From: Nemopilema nomurai
Taxonomy: Eukaryota > Cnidaria > Scyphozoa > Rhizostomeae > Rhizostomatidae
Assembly (NCBI GenBank): GCA_003864495.1
Contig: ML133440.1
Coordinates: 296,665 to 360,664 of the forward strand
Reading direction: 5' to 3'
Length of the DNA: 64,000 bases
Part shown: positions 1-11,700 of the stretch, in pieces
How the letters are laid out: each line of letters opens with the position of its first letter
How positions within the stretch are numbered: position 1 is the first letter of the stretch
Position numbers and translations under genes: made by a program
Notes under the pieces: model-generated
The model's input: the letters and a program-made list of their open reading frames with translations, nothing else
The model's database searches: none
What the model was told of the DNA's origin: nothing

Positions 1-104
1 CTATTTATTTTCGTTTTGATATTTTCTATTGTGAGGAGACGATAAAAAGCAACCAGAAGATTATTCCACGTATTATTTGTCAATTCTGTGTCCATTTCTT
101 TCAG

Positions 105-1083
105 CTGTTCGTGTTGCAGTGCTTGTTGGTGTCTGTTTTCAAGTAAGTTGAAGTTAAAAAAACTCAACTATGATGGCAGCTTATATGAATTAAAATTATT
201 ATATTACATTGTAACAGACCATAGTCCCTTTGTCCATCACCATTTAGTGCCGTTAGCTGGCATGTAACCGCAAACATAGCTAAAAGGCCTGTTTTATACA
301 TGCCAAAAGTCACAAGACAAGTCGACAATGAAGATTATTTTACTTCCTTCAGATACTTGGACTATCAATTTTGCTTTACAAATCTGACTGGACAACACTT
401 TCAAGTGTGGTAAGCTCACAAGAAGATGATATTCTGCTCTTCTTTGTTGGATAAATAAGTCTTAAAATTAAAGAGAGAGGAAAGGCGCTGTGTCAAGAAT
501 GTTATGTTCTATGATGCTTGCTGCTGCAAGATCTTTATTTGAAAAACAATTTGGAAATCTTGGAATACCTATTGATTTTTTTTAATTATCACTTAGGTAA
601 AAGAGAGGGGTCGTATTTCCTTAGAAAGGAGCCTGTCCGAGATTGCAGAAGATGCTTTGAAACTCAAAGGTAACTTTATCATTCTCAGAAATATGTTTCC
701 AGCCTATTTAGCAGATTCATATGTATGAGTTCTATTTCTTATACTATCAGGCAATCTGTAATTGTGATTTTATTTCAAAGCCTTATTATAGGCAATAAAA
801 GTCCCACTATAATATTATGAAGAATCCTCCCAGTATTTGCACTTATAAGCCAATATGAAGATTTTATGGCATCAATGCTTAACGGCAGCTTTTCATTTCA
901 GACTGTCAAGCTAATGATTCAGACGAGAGTGAAAATTTCTTGCAAGATAGAGAATCAGAAAATCTGAAGGCAAAGGATTCGACGAAAACTCCTTCCGAGG
1001 CAGACACATTGGTTAAAGTACTAACTGTGTGTTTTTTCTTTTCGTTAGTTCTAGCTTCGTTAATAACGAAAATATATCTTTGA
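105..1083 (+). CDS. MATE-family transporter gene A, 3' end only (last four exons)
   Basis: This is the C-terminal end of a gene cut by the left window edge. Exons are 105-142, 353-409, 597-669 and 902-1083 (stop TGA). The first two translate to AVRVAVLVGVCFQ and ILGLSILLYKSDWTTLSSV, matching the 38- and 57-bp exons of the other MATE genes in phase and length; they encode the 12th core helix. The third is a charged cytosolic linker of 24 residues, and the last is an acidic stretch followed by a hydrophobic helix ending LASLITKIYL. Animal SLC47 (MATE) proteins have 13 helices with the last near the C-terminus, so this is the expected end. Function is inferred as proton-coupled export of organic cations across the plasma membrane. 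The linker exon is the shortest of the five copies (73 bp). All splice sites are canonical. The MATE assignment rests on the better-preserved paralogues downstream. Confidence 0.85.
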
Positions 1084-2774
1084 TTAGGAGCTAGTTAGCT
1101 TTCTCATGAAAATTGTCTTCATTCATGATCTCTGATATGATCTTTGATACAAATGGTCCTCTACTTTTTTTGCATGGCCCAATTCAATATCCCGTATAGG
1201 CTGCTGAAGGAAAACTTATAAGTGGTTTTAGTTCATGTCGCTTGTTACGCTGAGCTCAGTCCTTTTTGGGCAAGGCTTTGCTCCTTATAGAATTGCCATT
1301 TGTTTTTCGTGAACCATTCTCTAAGAAAGAATATTTCGTTCTTCTTGCTGTTCTTCTGTTCATCACCAGCCTTGAATCTCCTGACAATTGCATTTCATTT
1401 GGTACACCATCTCGTTGTAGTTATTATAGAAGACATTTTTACTCAAAACCAAGTTCCTCCCCTGCCCGGCCCATTCTGTTCTCCAGGTTCCATACAGCCA
1501 ATCCTGAAAATTCTATACCACACACTCTGCAAGAGAAGGTTTGTTGTTGAAACTGACGCTGGAGCACTAACGGGTGGGTGTGTACCCTCTCTTGGCATAC
1601 CAGCACTGCCTGGTCTTGATCAACTGATGACTGATCTTGGTCAACTGATGCCTGATCTTTATCAACTGATGCCTGACCTTTATCAACTGATGCCTGATCT
1701 CGATCCACTGATGCCCTATCTTGATCAACCGATGCCTGATCTTGATCAACTGATGCCTGATCTTAATCAACTGATACCTGACCTTGATCAACTCATGCCT
1801 GATCTCGATCAACTGATGCTGCACTTGCCAGACCAGGGCCCACTTTTGCAAATCGTTGTGAGTGCGTTAAGTCTTAAGGTATATTTTGATGTATTGGAGC
1901 TGATCGTTGATCAATCTACTAGATAAGTCAGATGTGGACTTCAAATCACAACACAATAGTTTTACTTTGTTTGAGAAATGCTCGCGAAGGAAACGACAGT
2001 ATGACCAAACTTCTCTCAAATGATCTCCTGATTTTACCTGAAAGAGGCTTGCTTTTTAGGGGTATGTCTTTTGCTGAAAATTTCACCTTTATCAATGCAT
2101 CATTAGCTCCAGAAAGACACAGGACATAAACAGATACTACATTGTGTAGCTAGATGACGGGCAACCGAAAGTATTATTGTCTCTATCAAAAAAGCTAGAG
2201 AGGAGAATCTGTGACAATTGTTTTTTTTCTTAGCGTTCGGATAATAATTAGAGATGAACTGATGCATGCAAAGGTGGTAAACATTTGGAAAGTTGGTCGG
2301 TAAATGTTACGGATTATTGGTTGATGCGTATCCTGGTTTTATATCTCATTTACTCGTAATCGAAAAAATCATATTGATAAACAGATGAAATTCACAGTAT
2401 ATAGTTGTAAAATGAGTTAGAAATTGTCTAGCAAGCTTTGAATGTTGGTCGGTAAATTCACCCTTTTGCACTCCTTTAATACTATTTGGGACGAACAACA
2501 GCCATATCTATATATCTAAATGCGGCTTTTCACACAAAGCAGGTTACTTTTCTGAATGAGGTTTTCAAGAACAATGGTCCTGAAATGGAACCATAATAAA
2601 AGAGACTGAAACAGACCTATATAGAAACATTTACATATTTCCTAAAGATTGGCTCAAATTTCATGGCCGAGTGAGCTAATTATATGCAATGTCTGAGAGA
2701 TTTGCTGGGTTCAGCGGCTTAGAACTTACTCTCTAGTGTTCTGGTGAAAAATATCTCTGGAGAAGAGGGCACGG
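1084..2774. other. Intergenic region between MATE genes A and B
   Basis: No gene is recognised here. Open frames over 1266-1926 on both strands are produced largely by a 21-bp tandem repeat (see the minisatellite entry) and match no family I know. The stretch just before gene B is the likely site of its promoter and 5' UTR, but I see no clear TATA box. A second ATG at 2775 is in frame with the gene B start at 2796. Confidence 0.5.
1612..1826. repeat. 21-bp minisatellite
   Basis: About ten imperfect copies of a 21-bp unit built around TGATCAACTGATGCCTGATC. Because 21 is divisible by three, the array stays open in several frames and yields heptapeptide repeats on both strands (for example LMPDLDQ on plus). 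These look like proteins but are a by-product of the repeat length. Confidence 0.9.
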
Positions 2775-2795
2775 ATGGTGAAAGAAGCATCAACG

Positions 2796-5700
2796 ATGTC
2801 TAAAAATCGGCAAGGTTTGTTTTGTCACTGATTATTTCTTTCTGAAAAGAGTTTGAAATGATTATGTAACTGATACTAGTTTTCAATAGATTGTATATTA
2901 GCTAAGTAACTGTAATTTGCGTTTGGACAAACGTAAAAAATAACTGGCCGCTTGTGGCTGATATTTTGAGCCCACGAAAGAGAAGCTCAGCTTGGTATCA
3001 CGCTGATGCACAGGCCAGTAGAGGACTCCGTATCAAGAGGGTGCATGCTTTACCCAAAGAGGGAACCCTCGCATAAATGTTTTCATATTTTGAGATACCA
3101 AGCAAGCAACCTTGAATTGGCCGCATCCAGGAGAGTTAGCCCAGCCTAACTGAACTTAATCTTTCCTTATTTTAGCCTTTCATTTCCTCTCGTGTAAACA
3201 GGGTCTTAACGTGCAGTGAACACGAAGCCAGGCAGAGAAAGAGAGAGACGATGCGTTGCCTGTTGTATTCTATAGATTTGACTCTGACTGACTGACTTAT
3301 CTGAACTTAACAAATATATTTATACTACCTTTCTAAAAATGAATTTTGTTGACGAGGGATGAGAGAGGATGATATAATGTATACGGGTGTATTGGTTTAT
3401 GGGCGTAAAGGATTGATTAGGTGCAAGCTTTTTGCTGTCCAATGTTTTTTGGTAATCAAGGTGTGTGCCTTTCATCTCGATTCTCTGCTTCCATTGGCGC
3501 CAGTCGATAAAGCGAGAACTGAGCAGTCTGGAATGTGAATTGTAATTGCAATGGAGCTTCGCAACGATATACAAGTGCTGATCACCATGAATGGAAGTTT
3601 CTTTTCCAAACAGCATAGGCCTCTTGCAGAAAGCACTTCCAATCAACGTTCCTTCTCATCTGATAACTCGAAAATGCTATTCTTGCGTCATCTACGATGT
3701 CAAAAACGCTTTTCGATGTTGATCTGTCACAAGACCCTTCCTGTGGCACAATATCACAAAGCTTAACATTCAGTACCATACCTTGCGTTTGAGAAAGCAG
3801 GTTTTTTAGAGTTAGTATTTTGTTATTTACAGGTATATTCATATGTGTTTTCTCATGCCGTTGTTTTCTCACTAAAGTTGGGAGTTCTTCCATGCTTCTT
3901 GCGAGCAGGACAACCCGTTGGCGTATCTGATCTTGTACCAGCAAACTCAAATAGGCCCTTTACAATCGTCAAGTGCATTTCTCATTATCGTTTCCGAATA
4001 GATATTTTAGGGTGGGGATAAATATTGCAACCTTGTCTAATTCCGTGCTCTGTTTTCAACCGGGCAATGTTGGTTAGGCAATGTGTTGTTTGAGCTGCTG
4101 CATATTATGATTAATTGAGTTGTTTCAGTGGAAGAACAGTTGGGAGCCCCCCCGTGATTAACTTGGACATTCCAGAGGATGTCGTGTATTACCGTAAATC
4201 CTCGAAATAACCCCCTGGGGGCTTATTTATTTTTGATATTTTTGGATGAGGGCTTATTCGAGGGGGGGGGGGGCTTTTTCGAGGGGGGGCCCAATTCGAG
4301 GATTTACGGTACTTGTTCGCTTCCGAAGCTATTTTTAGATTCACGATTGGAATTCTATCGTAGAAATATATTTGGAAATTCTGTTTCATGATCAAATACC
4401 AAATAAATTGTTTAGCAGGGATTGATTTAAGAGAATGTTAAGTCTTGATAAGCTAATGTCAGACTTTGTGCAGATTTGTTTCTAGTCCTTTCCCCAGCTT
4501 GTTTTTCGAGAAATGTTTTCATTCAGTTTGTCTCTCATTTTTATGGCATTGTTTTCAGCAACTGTGCTGGTGTGGTTCGTAACGGTGCTTGCTCCAGCTC
4601 TATGGCGAAGGTATTTCAGCCTCCTCCACATTCTTCAAGTGACCACATAAGGTGATTGTGCATGGTTGTTGCGATCTAGCTGAATGGATCGTTTTCAACT
4701 ACTTGCCAATCTACAGCCTTCTTTTCTACCACTGGTCAAATAGACAAGACCTTGGGTTTTAAAAATAAAAACCATGCTTAGAAATACACATTTAGTAATC
4801 TAAAGTTCTATTATTAGTTTTATATCTTTAATAAAGAGGGTCTCTTCTACACTCGCAGGTAAAGACTGTCAGCAGTATGAAAAGTCTGCTTCGGACAATA
4901 ATTCTAAGAAGAAAATCATTTGTTCTGAAATCAAAGATGAATCGAAGGAATTAGTGAAACTGGCTCTAGGGACAAGCCTTAACTCGTTCTTTGCGTTTTT
5001 CATACCGGTTTGCACTATACTCATTGTTGGACACAAGGGAAAGGTCTACCTCGCAGCGATAGGTCTTGCCCTCTCCGTTTGCAATTTGACAGGAAATTAT
5101 TTGGTAACCGGAATGACATCTGTCACCGAAACCCTGTGCTCGCAAGCATATGGTGCGAAGAACTTTGAGAGATTTGGAATCGTAATACAGAGATCGGTCG
5201 TCATAACACTCGTATGCATTCTTCCAACATGTGCTCTTTGGATCAACATGGAGAGAATCCTTGTGCTCCTAGGACAAGACAAAACAGCCTCACGGTTTGT
5301 CTTTTCACCTTAGTATTATTCGAAATAAATTGACACGACAAACGAACAGTTCTAGACGCTTATGCAAGTAATAATCCATTAAAACATCCCAAATATATAT
5401 AGCGCTATGTGGCTTTACATTTGGCATAATTATGATTGGTTTTGTCTCTATTGTCACCTTGTAAAAATATGACCTCATTTCAGTTTCATTGTCATTTCCT
5501 TTACAAATCTCCACCAACTTGATTTTGTTTTGTAGACTTGCAGGTGATTTTGCAATTTGTTACATTCCTGGCTTGATGGTAAGATTTTTCCCATTTTTTC
5601 TATGTTATGTTGCATCGTGTTGGACTATGTGTTGAAATAAACTTATAAAGAGTCTCTATTGGGAGCTGAATATGGACAAAGGCATCATATTCGACAACCA

Positions 5701-8700
5701 CAATAAAATACAAAACAAATTGATGTTACCATCCAGGTAAAGTCTTAATACCAGCAGCTCTGGAATCTCGAGTCAAAGTAAATTTACAGCAAATGATTAG
5801 TAAATGCTCAATTAAAACAAATGGAATCATTCAGATTTCATTGACCGTTGATGTTAGCCATTACATTTACATTAGTCTGGATGCTATTACGTTTCTAAAC
5901 TGCTTTTCAACCTTCTTTTACAGTTCTTTATACTGTTTAATGTTCTAACAAGGTTTCTGGCATGCCAGGCAAGTATGATACAAGCGCCTTTGTCTGAATA
6001 CAATCATAGTCAATAGAAAAGGAATGGTTAGGAAAGCAACGGCGGAACAAAGGATTTTGCAAATTATGTTGAACTAATGGTCACGTGACGACGAACCGGT
6101 AAGGTTTTCTATCGCAATGGCGACAAACAGTGAAGTGAGCGAGATCGAGGCGCTTCCCGATGACGAATTTACATTTTCAGATTCGCTTATTTCAACTATG
6201 ATTTCGTTTTTGATGATGAAAGTCTTCCTACCACTTTCATTTCGGACGATGATGTTATTGAACTGATTTGTGCGCAATAATTTCTTTGCAACTTGTGTCA
6301 ACGAATCTGCCGATCAAAAAGTGGCCTAGAAGTTCATATTGAGAGGAATCATTATTCTTTGCCAAAAGAGCCATTTCTCAAAGCTGAAGACTTTGTTCAT
6401 TGCTAGAGAAATCAAGGAGAATGCATTGAAGGCAAATATGTACAGTGCAGAATTAATTGAAAGACTGCCAAGTGAAGTTCCCCTACGGCTCCAGTCGTTC
6501 ACAAACAATTTGTTATCGCATTACAAGAACGCTCGAATTTTTCCCTGATGGAAGTTGGAAGAAACAAATTTATTTCTTTTAAAGTTGGCGACAGCCATGC
6601 TGTATCACGTAAAAAATGGAATTCTCGGTGATGTGGAGAATTCGTGTGAAAGGGGCTAAGACAGGAAGAACGCGGTCCGTTGGCCCATGTTGCCGGTTCA
6701 GCTCTCAGCCAGATTTATAAAGAGGCTGTTTTTCACAAGAGAAAAAGCCCGTGGCAAGAAGAAATCAAATCTCTTTTTGCCAAAACTTAATCGGTTGAAA
6801 CTTCCCACAATGCCTTCATTGCAAGCATAGACAAGGGCGATTTGTGGGCACCTTCAACCAGGGGCGCCTACCCTGGGGGGGCTGGGGGGGCTGCTGCCCC
6901 TCCTGCCCTCCTCCAGGAGGGGCAGAGGGGGCAAGAAGTGCCTTTGAATATACGACTGTATTCGTTTTCTAATTACCTGAATCAACTAGCTTTGATTTGT
7001 TGCGATCTTTCCGTGTATTGAGCACGGGCAAAAGGCTCAAACATTTCACTCTGTTTCGTGGCAGCAAAACCGGGAACTCCTTAGCTCTTGGCCTGGACGA
7101 CGGAGCGGTGAGAGTGCAACTGGTTGAATCACGTGACTTGAACAAGCTTGACAGTTATTGAATATAGAAGTGCTCATTAGACCTGAAAAGCTGCTGGGCA
7201 GTCTTGCCAACTGAGAACAGGAGAAAATACATTCAGCTTGCAAACTTTCTGCCGTTTTAAAGGAAAATCATGCCACGCTCGGGTCGTGTAGAGAATGAGA
7301 AAATAAAACAGATTAAAAAGGTTTCTCAAGAGCCAGGACAGACGAATATCGGAAACTTTTTTCAAAAAACGACAAAGGCTGTGACAGAGGACAGCAGCGA
7401 GAAAACAGAGCCGAGTATTTCAAAAGAGGATGACGTGTCTCAGTGTCCTCAGAAGCTTCGAATGAGGAAATTCTTGGAGAGCTATGGGTCAAAGAAGAAC
7501 TGCAATTTAATGACCAAGACACTTGTATGGTGAATAGTGTCAAAATTTGTGTGGGTGGAACATACCCACTCCACCCCACGAATTTTCGATTATTTTAAAG
7601 GAAAAATTCTACGATTTGCCCTCAGCACCGACACTGCCCCTCCTGCCCTAATCTCCAGCAGGCGTCCCTGCCTTCAACAAAGCTGATGGGAATCATTGAA
7701 ATAGTGGAGTATCTGATGGGAAGCATCCATAAAAGCATGCCACAGAAAATTCATCATAAATGCGCACATAAAACCGGGGCACCCAAAATTCTTTGTCAGC
7801 CAAGGTGAAATTCACCTGACGATCTGTAACCTCATAAGACCAGGGATGAATCTTCGAGGTTTCAACTCCTTTTACAAATTTCGAAAAGGATGTGTATTTC
7901 CCTTTCAAAGACAAATCCCTGACAAGCGACCGGCGTTCTTCTTTCACCTCGCCATCGTCTAGCGACTTCCTAGGCAAATTTATACTGGGAACTGATCCTG
8001 TGCGAAGTACTTTGCGCGTAGGAAATTCGTCAATATCGCTCGGATTAAAATGTGTTTCACACAAATAAAATTTGTTCTCTTTAAACTGTCTGTCTAGATC
8101 GCTGTCCCTTACACGTGTTCGACAAACAATTCTTATCCATTCCTTTTTCGCAGTAATCTTTTTCGTTTCTTCGCTGTCTCTTTCGTTTGGTGACGGAATT
8201 TGGAAAAAGGAAATTTTAGAAATCAACGGATCTTTTCTTCTTCTACTTAAATCGTAGTTCTGTTGTTCGTACATCCATAAAAACCACAGTTTTCACCCGG
8301 CATTTCGCATCGTTCAACAATTTCGTGACTTGGTTAGGCCAGGTTTACTTCCCGCCTCGTCGTCACGTGACATAGGAAATCGCGAACAATAACATTGCTG
8401 TTGAAAGACAAAAGCTTTCCTAACCATTCCTTTTCCATTGACTATGATACAATCTTGCATTCGAGAAAATTTATATTCCTTGTAGGTGCTTCAATGTCAT
8501 ATGACTTTTCAGGCAGAAGAACATCCATACATGCAACCTTTGTTGTGGAATGGACGGCATTTCTAGAATGGCAAGGACGAAATGACAAATGTGTATAGCA
8601 CATGGATCATCAAATTAGGTTATAGCGCAAATTAAAATCTGAGCTATGTGTTAAGATTTTTTCTCTTAATATATCCTCTCACTAATTTTTACTTTACTGC

Positions 8701-11700
8701 TCAATTTTTTTCGGCTTCGATCACTTCTTTGGTTGAAATGCTCTTAAATTTTCCGTGCAGGGCATTACTTTTCCAATCGTACTTGGCTCAATCCTGGCAT
8801 TTATGGTAAATGGCATGTTCTGTTACCTTTTCACTTACACTTGGAACTTTGGAATCAGGTAACTCAATTTTGACACTTTCTTTGATTTACGTTTCAACCA
8901 ATTTTGACAAATCGGAGTGTATGTGTTAAATGGGACATGCTTTAAACTTTCGCTTTTAGTTTGATGTTAGTAAATTGTGCTCATTTTTTCTCTTTTTGCT
9001 CATTTTTCCCGACTAACTAGAGAGGGAACTTGTCGTTTTGATTGTTTAACCATTGGAGTTAGTTAGCTCAACGCAGTAGAATCAACGGTGAAAGAAGCAA
9101 CTTCCATTGACGTTCTTCTGCTGTGTTTGTTTTGATACAAAATTAAGGAAATAATTTTTATTCCTCAGAGGTGCAGCAATCGCACTGGATTTGTCGTACT
9201 TCTCTTTTAACCTCTACGTCATTATCGTGATTTATCTCAACAATTTTCACTATCAAACTTGGCAGGGTATGTTAATTTCCTTTACAGTACATAGCCTTTA
9301 ACATTAACACCGTGGTCATAGTTGCTTTTGTTGCCATATAATAGTTGCTATCAAAATAAACCAATCACTGGCATTAGCTTAGAGCTGCCAATGGAGTCCA
9401 TGGAAAATGTCCTAAATCCTAAAACGTCCTAAATGCAACTGAACGCACTCTGGTATCCAGTTTTTCTCTTAGTTTAGATATTTGTGACTAGAAGAAAAGT
9501 TTGATTTGCTCAACAAAAAATCTTTACTTCTTCTCTTTACCTTTGCTTGTTAGTTATTTCTATTTATTTCTTGTTAGAAATCATAACGTTTTCTAGGTAA
9601 AAAAATAATTTGAACCAACAATCCTTTTTACTTGGCTTTTTAGTATTTGTTGTAAAATTAATTGTAGCATCAGTCATCATTTTATTAATTTTTTAGCACC
9701 TTCCATTTTTAAACTCTAGCAGCCGCAACTGTTTAACTTCTATATTGGATGTTTTATCTTAAATCCTTAAGGCTGGTCGAGAAAATGCTTGCTTGAATGG
9801 AAAGAGTATATTTTTCTCGCTGCTCCTACAACTTGCATGACGATAGCTGAATGGGTTGTCTATCAATTGGGTATATTCATAATGGGTAGATATTATTTCT
9901 TTACATTATTCATGTTAAGTTTTTAACGTAATTGTGTCCTGTGTCTTTGTTAGCCAATCCAATCATAAAGCAGGATGCATGAAGAAGATTCGAGGAAGGA
10001 TCAATCGAACCCTTTAAAAAGCCTGTCAAAATTTATCTGAGAGTCCTTTTTGCCAGCAGCTTTTATCCAACTCTAAATTTTTACTTGGATATCGTGTCAA
10101 ATTTTCTCAATTTTGCCAATGGAAAATGTTGAACGTTTACAATGCACGGAGTTTCTCTTTCGTCTTTCAGGAATCATCGGAAGAACCGAACAGGCTGCTG
10201 TAATTGTGTCAATGAATGTTTCTGGAATGATATATTTCGTAAGTGAAAAAGAGCCACTTAGAATATACAAGGAAGTGTTTTTGCAACTGTACCATATCGC
10301 AAATGTTTTTTTAATTTATAGTTAATGTTCCTTTTTAATTGGTTAACACACTGTGAAAGGTTTCCATGGCCTATAGCCACAATAAGTATATGACTTGGAT
10401 GATTCCAAACCAATTCCATACACAGTCATCGTGCTAACAAATTATACTATCAGAAGTAATTTTTATAGCGATACTGATACTGATAATGATATTGATACTG
10501 ATACTGATAATGATATTGATATTGATATTGATATTGATATTGATATTGATATTGTTATTGATATTGATACTGATATTGATATTGATACTAATATTGATTA
10601 TGATATTGATAATTGTTTACATTCTAGCAAAACTTTTTTTACATATATCTTGAATTTGTGCTACTTGACATAAAAAGGTGTAATTGCAACTTCCAGTAAG
10701 TGATTGATCGTCACTTCTGCATATAATTGAACTCATTAAAAAATTGCAGAAAAGAATTTCGTGAATAGCTTATCTCTGATTTTTCAAAAAGTAAGTAATA
10801 TAAAGCCTGCAAAGTCCTGTCAATTCTGATAAATCTTTTTAGTTATCTTTTGGCGTTTCCATTGGCACTGCTGTCAGAGTTGGTACATTTCTTGGATCAG
10901 GGTGTTCTCGGATGGCAAAAATTACAGTTAACGTTGGATTCCTGATATCAGGTATCACAATTTATTCAACCAACATAAAGGGTTCCTAACAATGTATATT
11001 TGATAATTTCCCACCTATCCTCTCTGATTGATAGACTTTTGATGGAAATTGGACTTTTGTTTAGAGGGGCAGGGGGCTAAAAAATTTTCTTCTTCTAGAA
11101 AGATCAGCAAATGAGATTCAAAGCAAAGACAATAATGCAAGAGAGAGAGCTACCCCAGACGGGAGATCTCGAAAGACGTCAGTGTTCCTGCATCTATTTC
11201 AAAAGCAAGCAATTGAAGAAATTGCTTTTGACGTAATCCGAGATCAGTTTTTTTTAGCTTGGAACATATCAGCATGTTTCATAAAGCCCTCAATCCCTTT
11301 TTGCAAAGTGTTCCCGGTACATCAGAAACACGTAATTGATAAAGAAACACGATTTGAATTTCCAGCCAAGACATTGCAAGCATGTTTCTTAATTCCTTAT
11401 TAGATATTTTTTTAACTGTTTCAGCGGTGATAACAATGACATGTGGTGTGATAATTTCCATTTCTAAAGACCAGATTGCTTACATGTTTACAAATGATCG
11501 GTATGTTGCTAATTTTAGTTTTCTTTAGCAAATCTTGGACATCAACAGCGGTGTGCGAAATTGAGTCTTAGATAAAAGGAGTATCTATGTTAAACTGTGA
11601 CTTTATAATGCCAAAGTGAACGGGTAAACAGAAAGGTTTAACTGAAGCTGTATTTAGCTTTTGTTCAAAGCAGAATAATGCCTGATCTCGATGCCTTCCC

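Larger units (their letters stand above)
6005..8446 (-). mobile_element. THAP-encoding DNA transposon (P-element-like) in intron 4 of gene B
   Basis: A 2442-bp element with 33-bp terminal inverted repeats (6005-6037 and 8414-8446, one mismatch) beginning CATAGTCAAT. It is flanked by a 7-bp target duplication, ATACAAT (5998-6004 and 8447-8453). The right part encodes a broken THAP-domain protein on the minus strand. The left part (about 6300-6850) has short open frames on the plus strand that look transposon-derived but that I cannot name. CA/TG ends, THAP and a 7-8 bp duplication fit the P superfamily, but convergent coding would be unusual for it, so the superfamily is uncertain. The element starts only 36 bp after exon 4. 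A hAT element is nested inside. Confidence 0.75.

Noticed and set aside
1300..1926. 208-codon plus-strand frame and 89/94-codon minus-strand frames
   Set aside because: Openness comes from the 21-bp tandem repeat, whose length is divisible by three; no domain and no splice context.
4602..4610. ATGGCGAAG before GTATTTC as exon 1 of gene B
   Set aside because: Ends in phase 0, while exon 2 needs one leftover base; the 19-bp exon at 2796-2814 matches the phase and length of the other genes.
10395..10673. 92-codon frame rich in Asp-Ile/Asp-Thr
   Set aside because: Translation of a hexanucleotide microsatellite in an intron.
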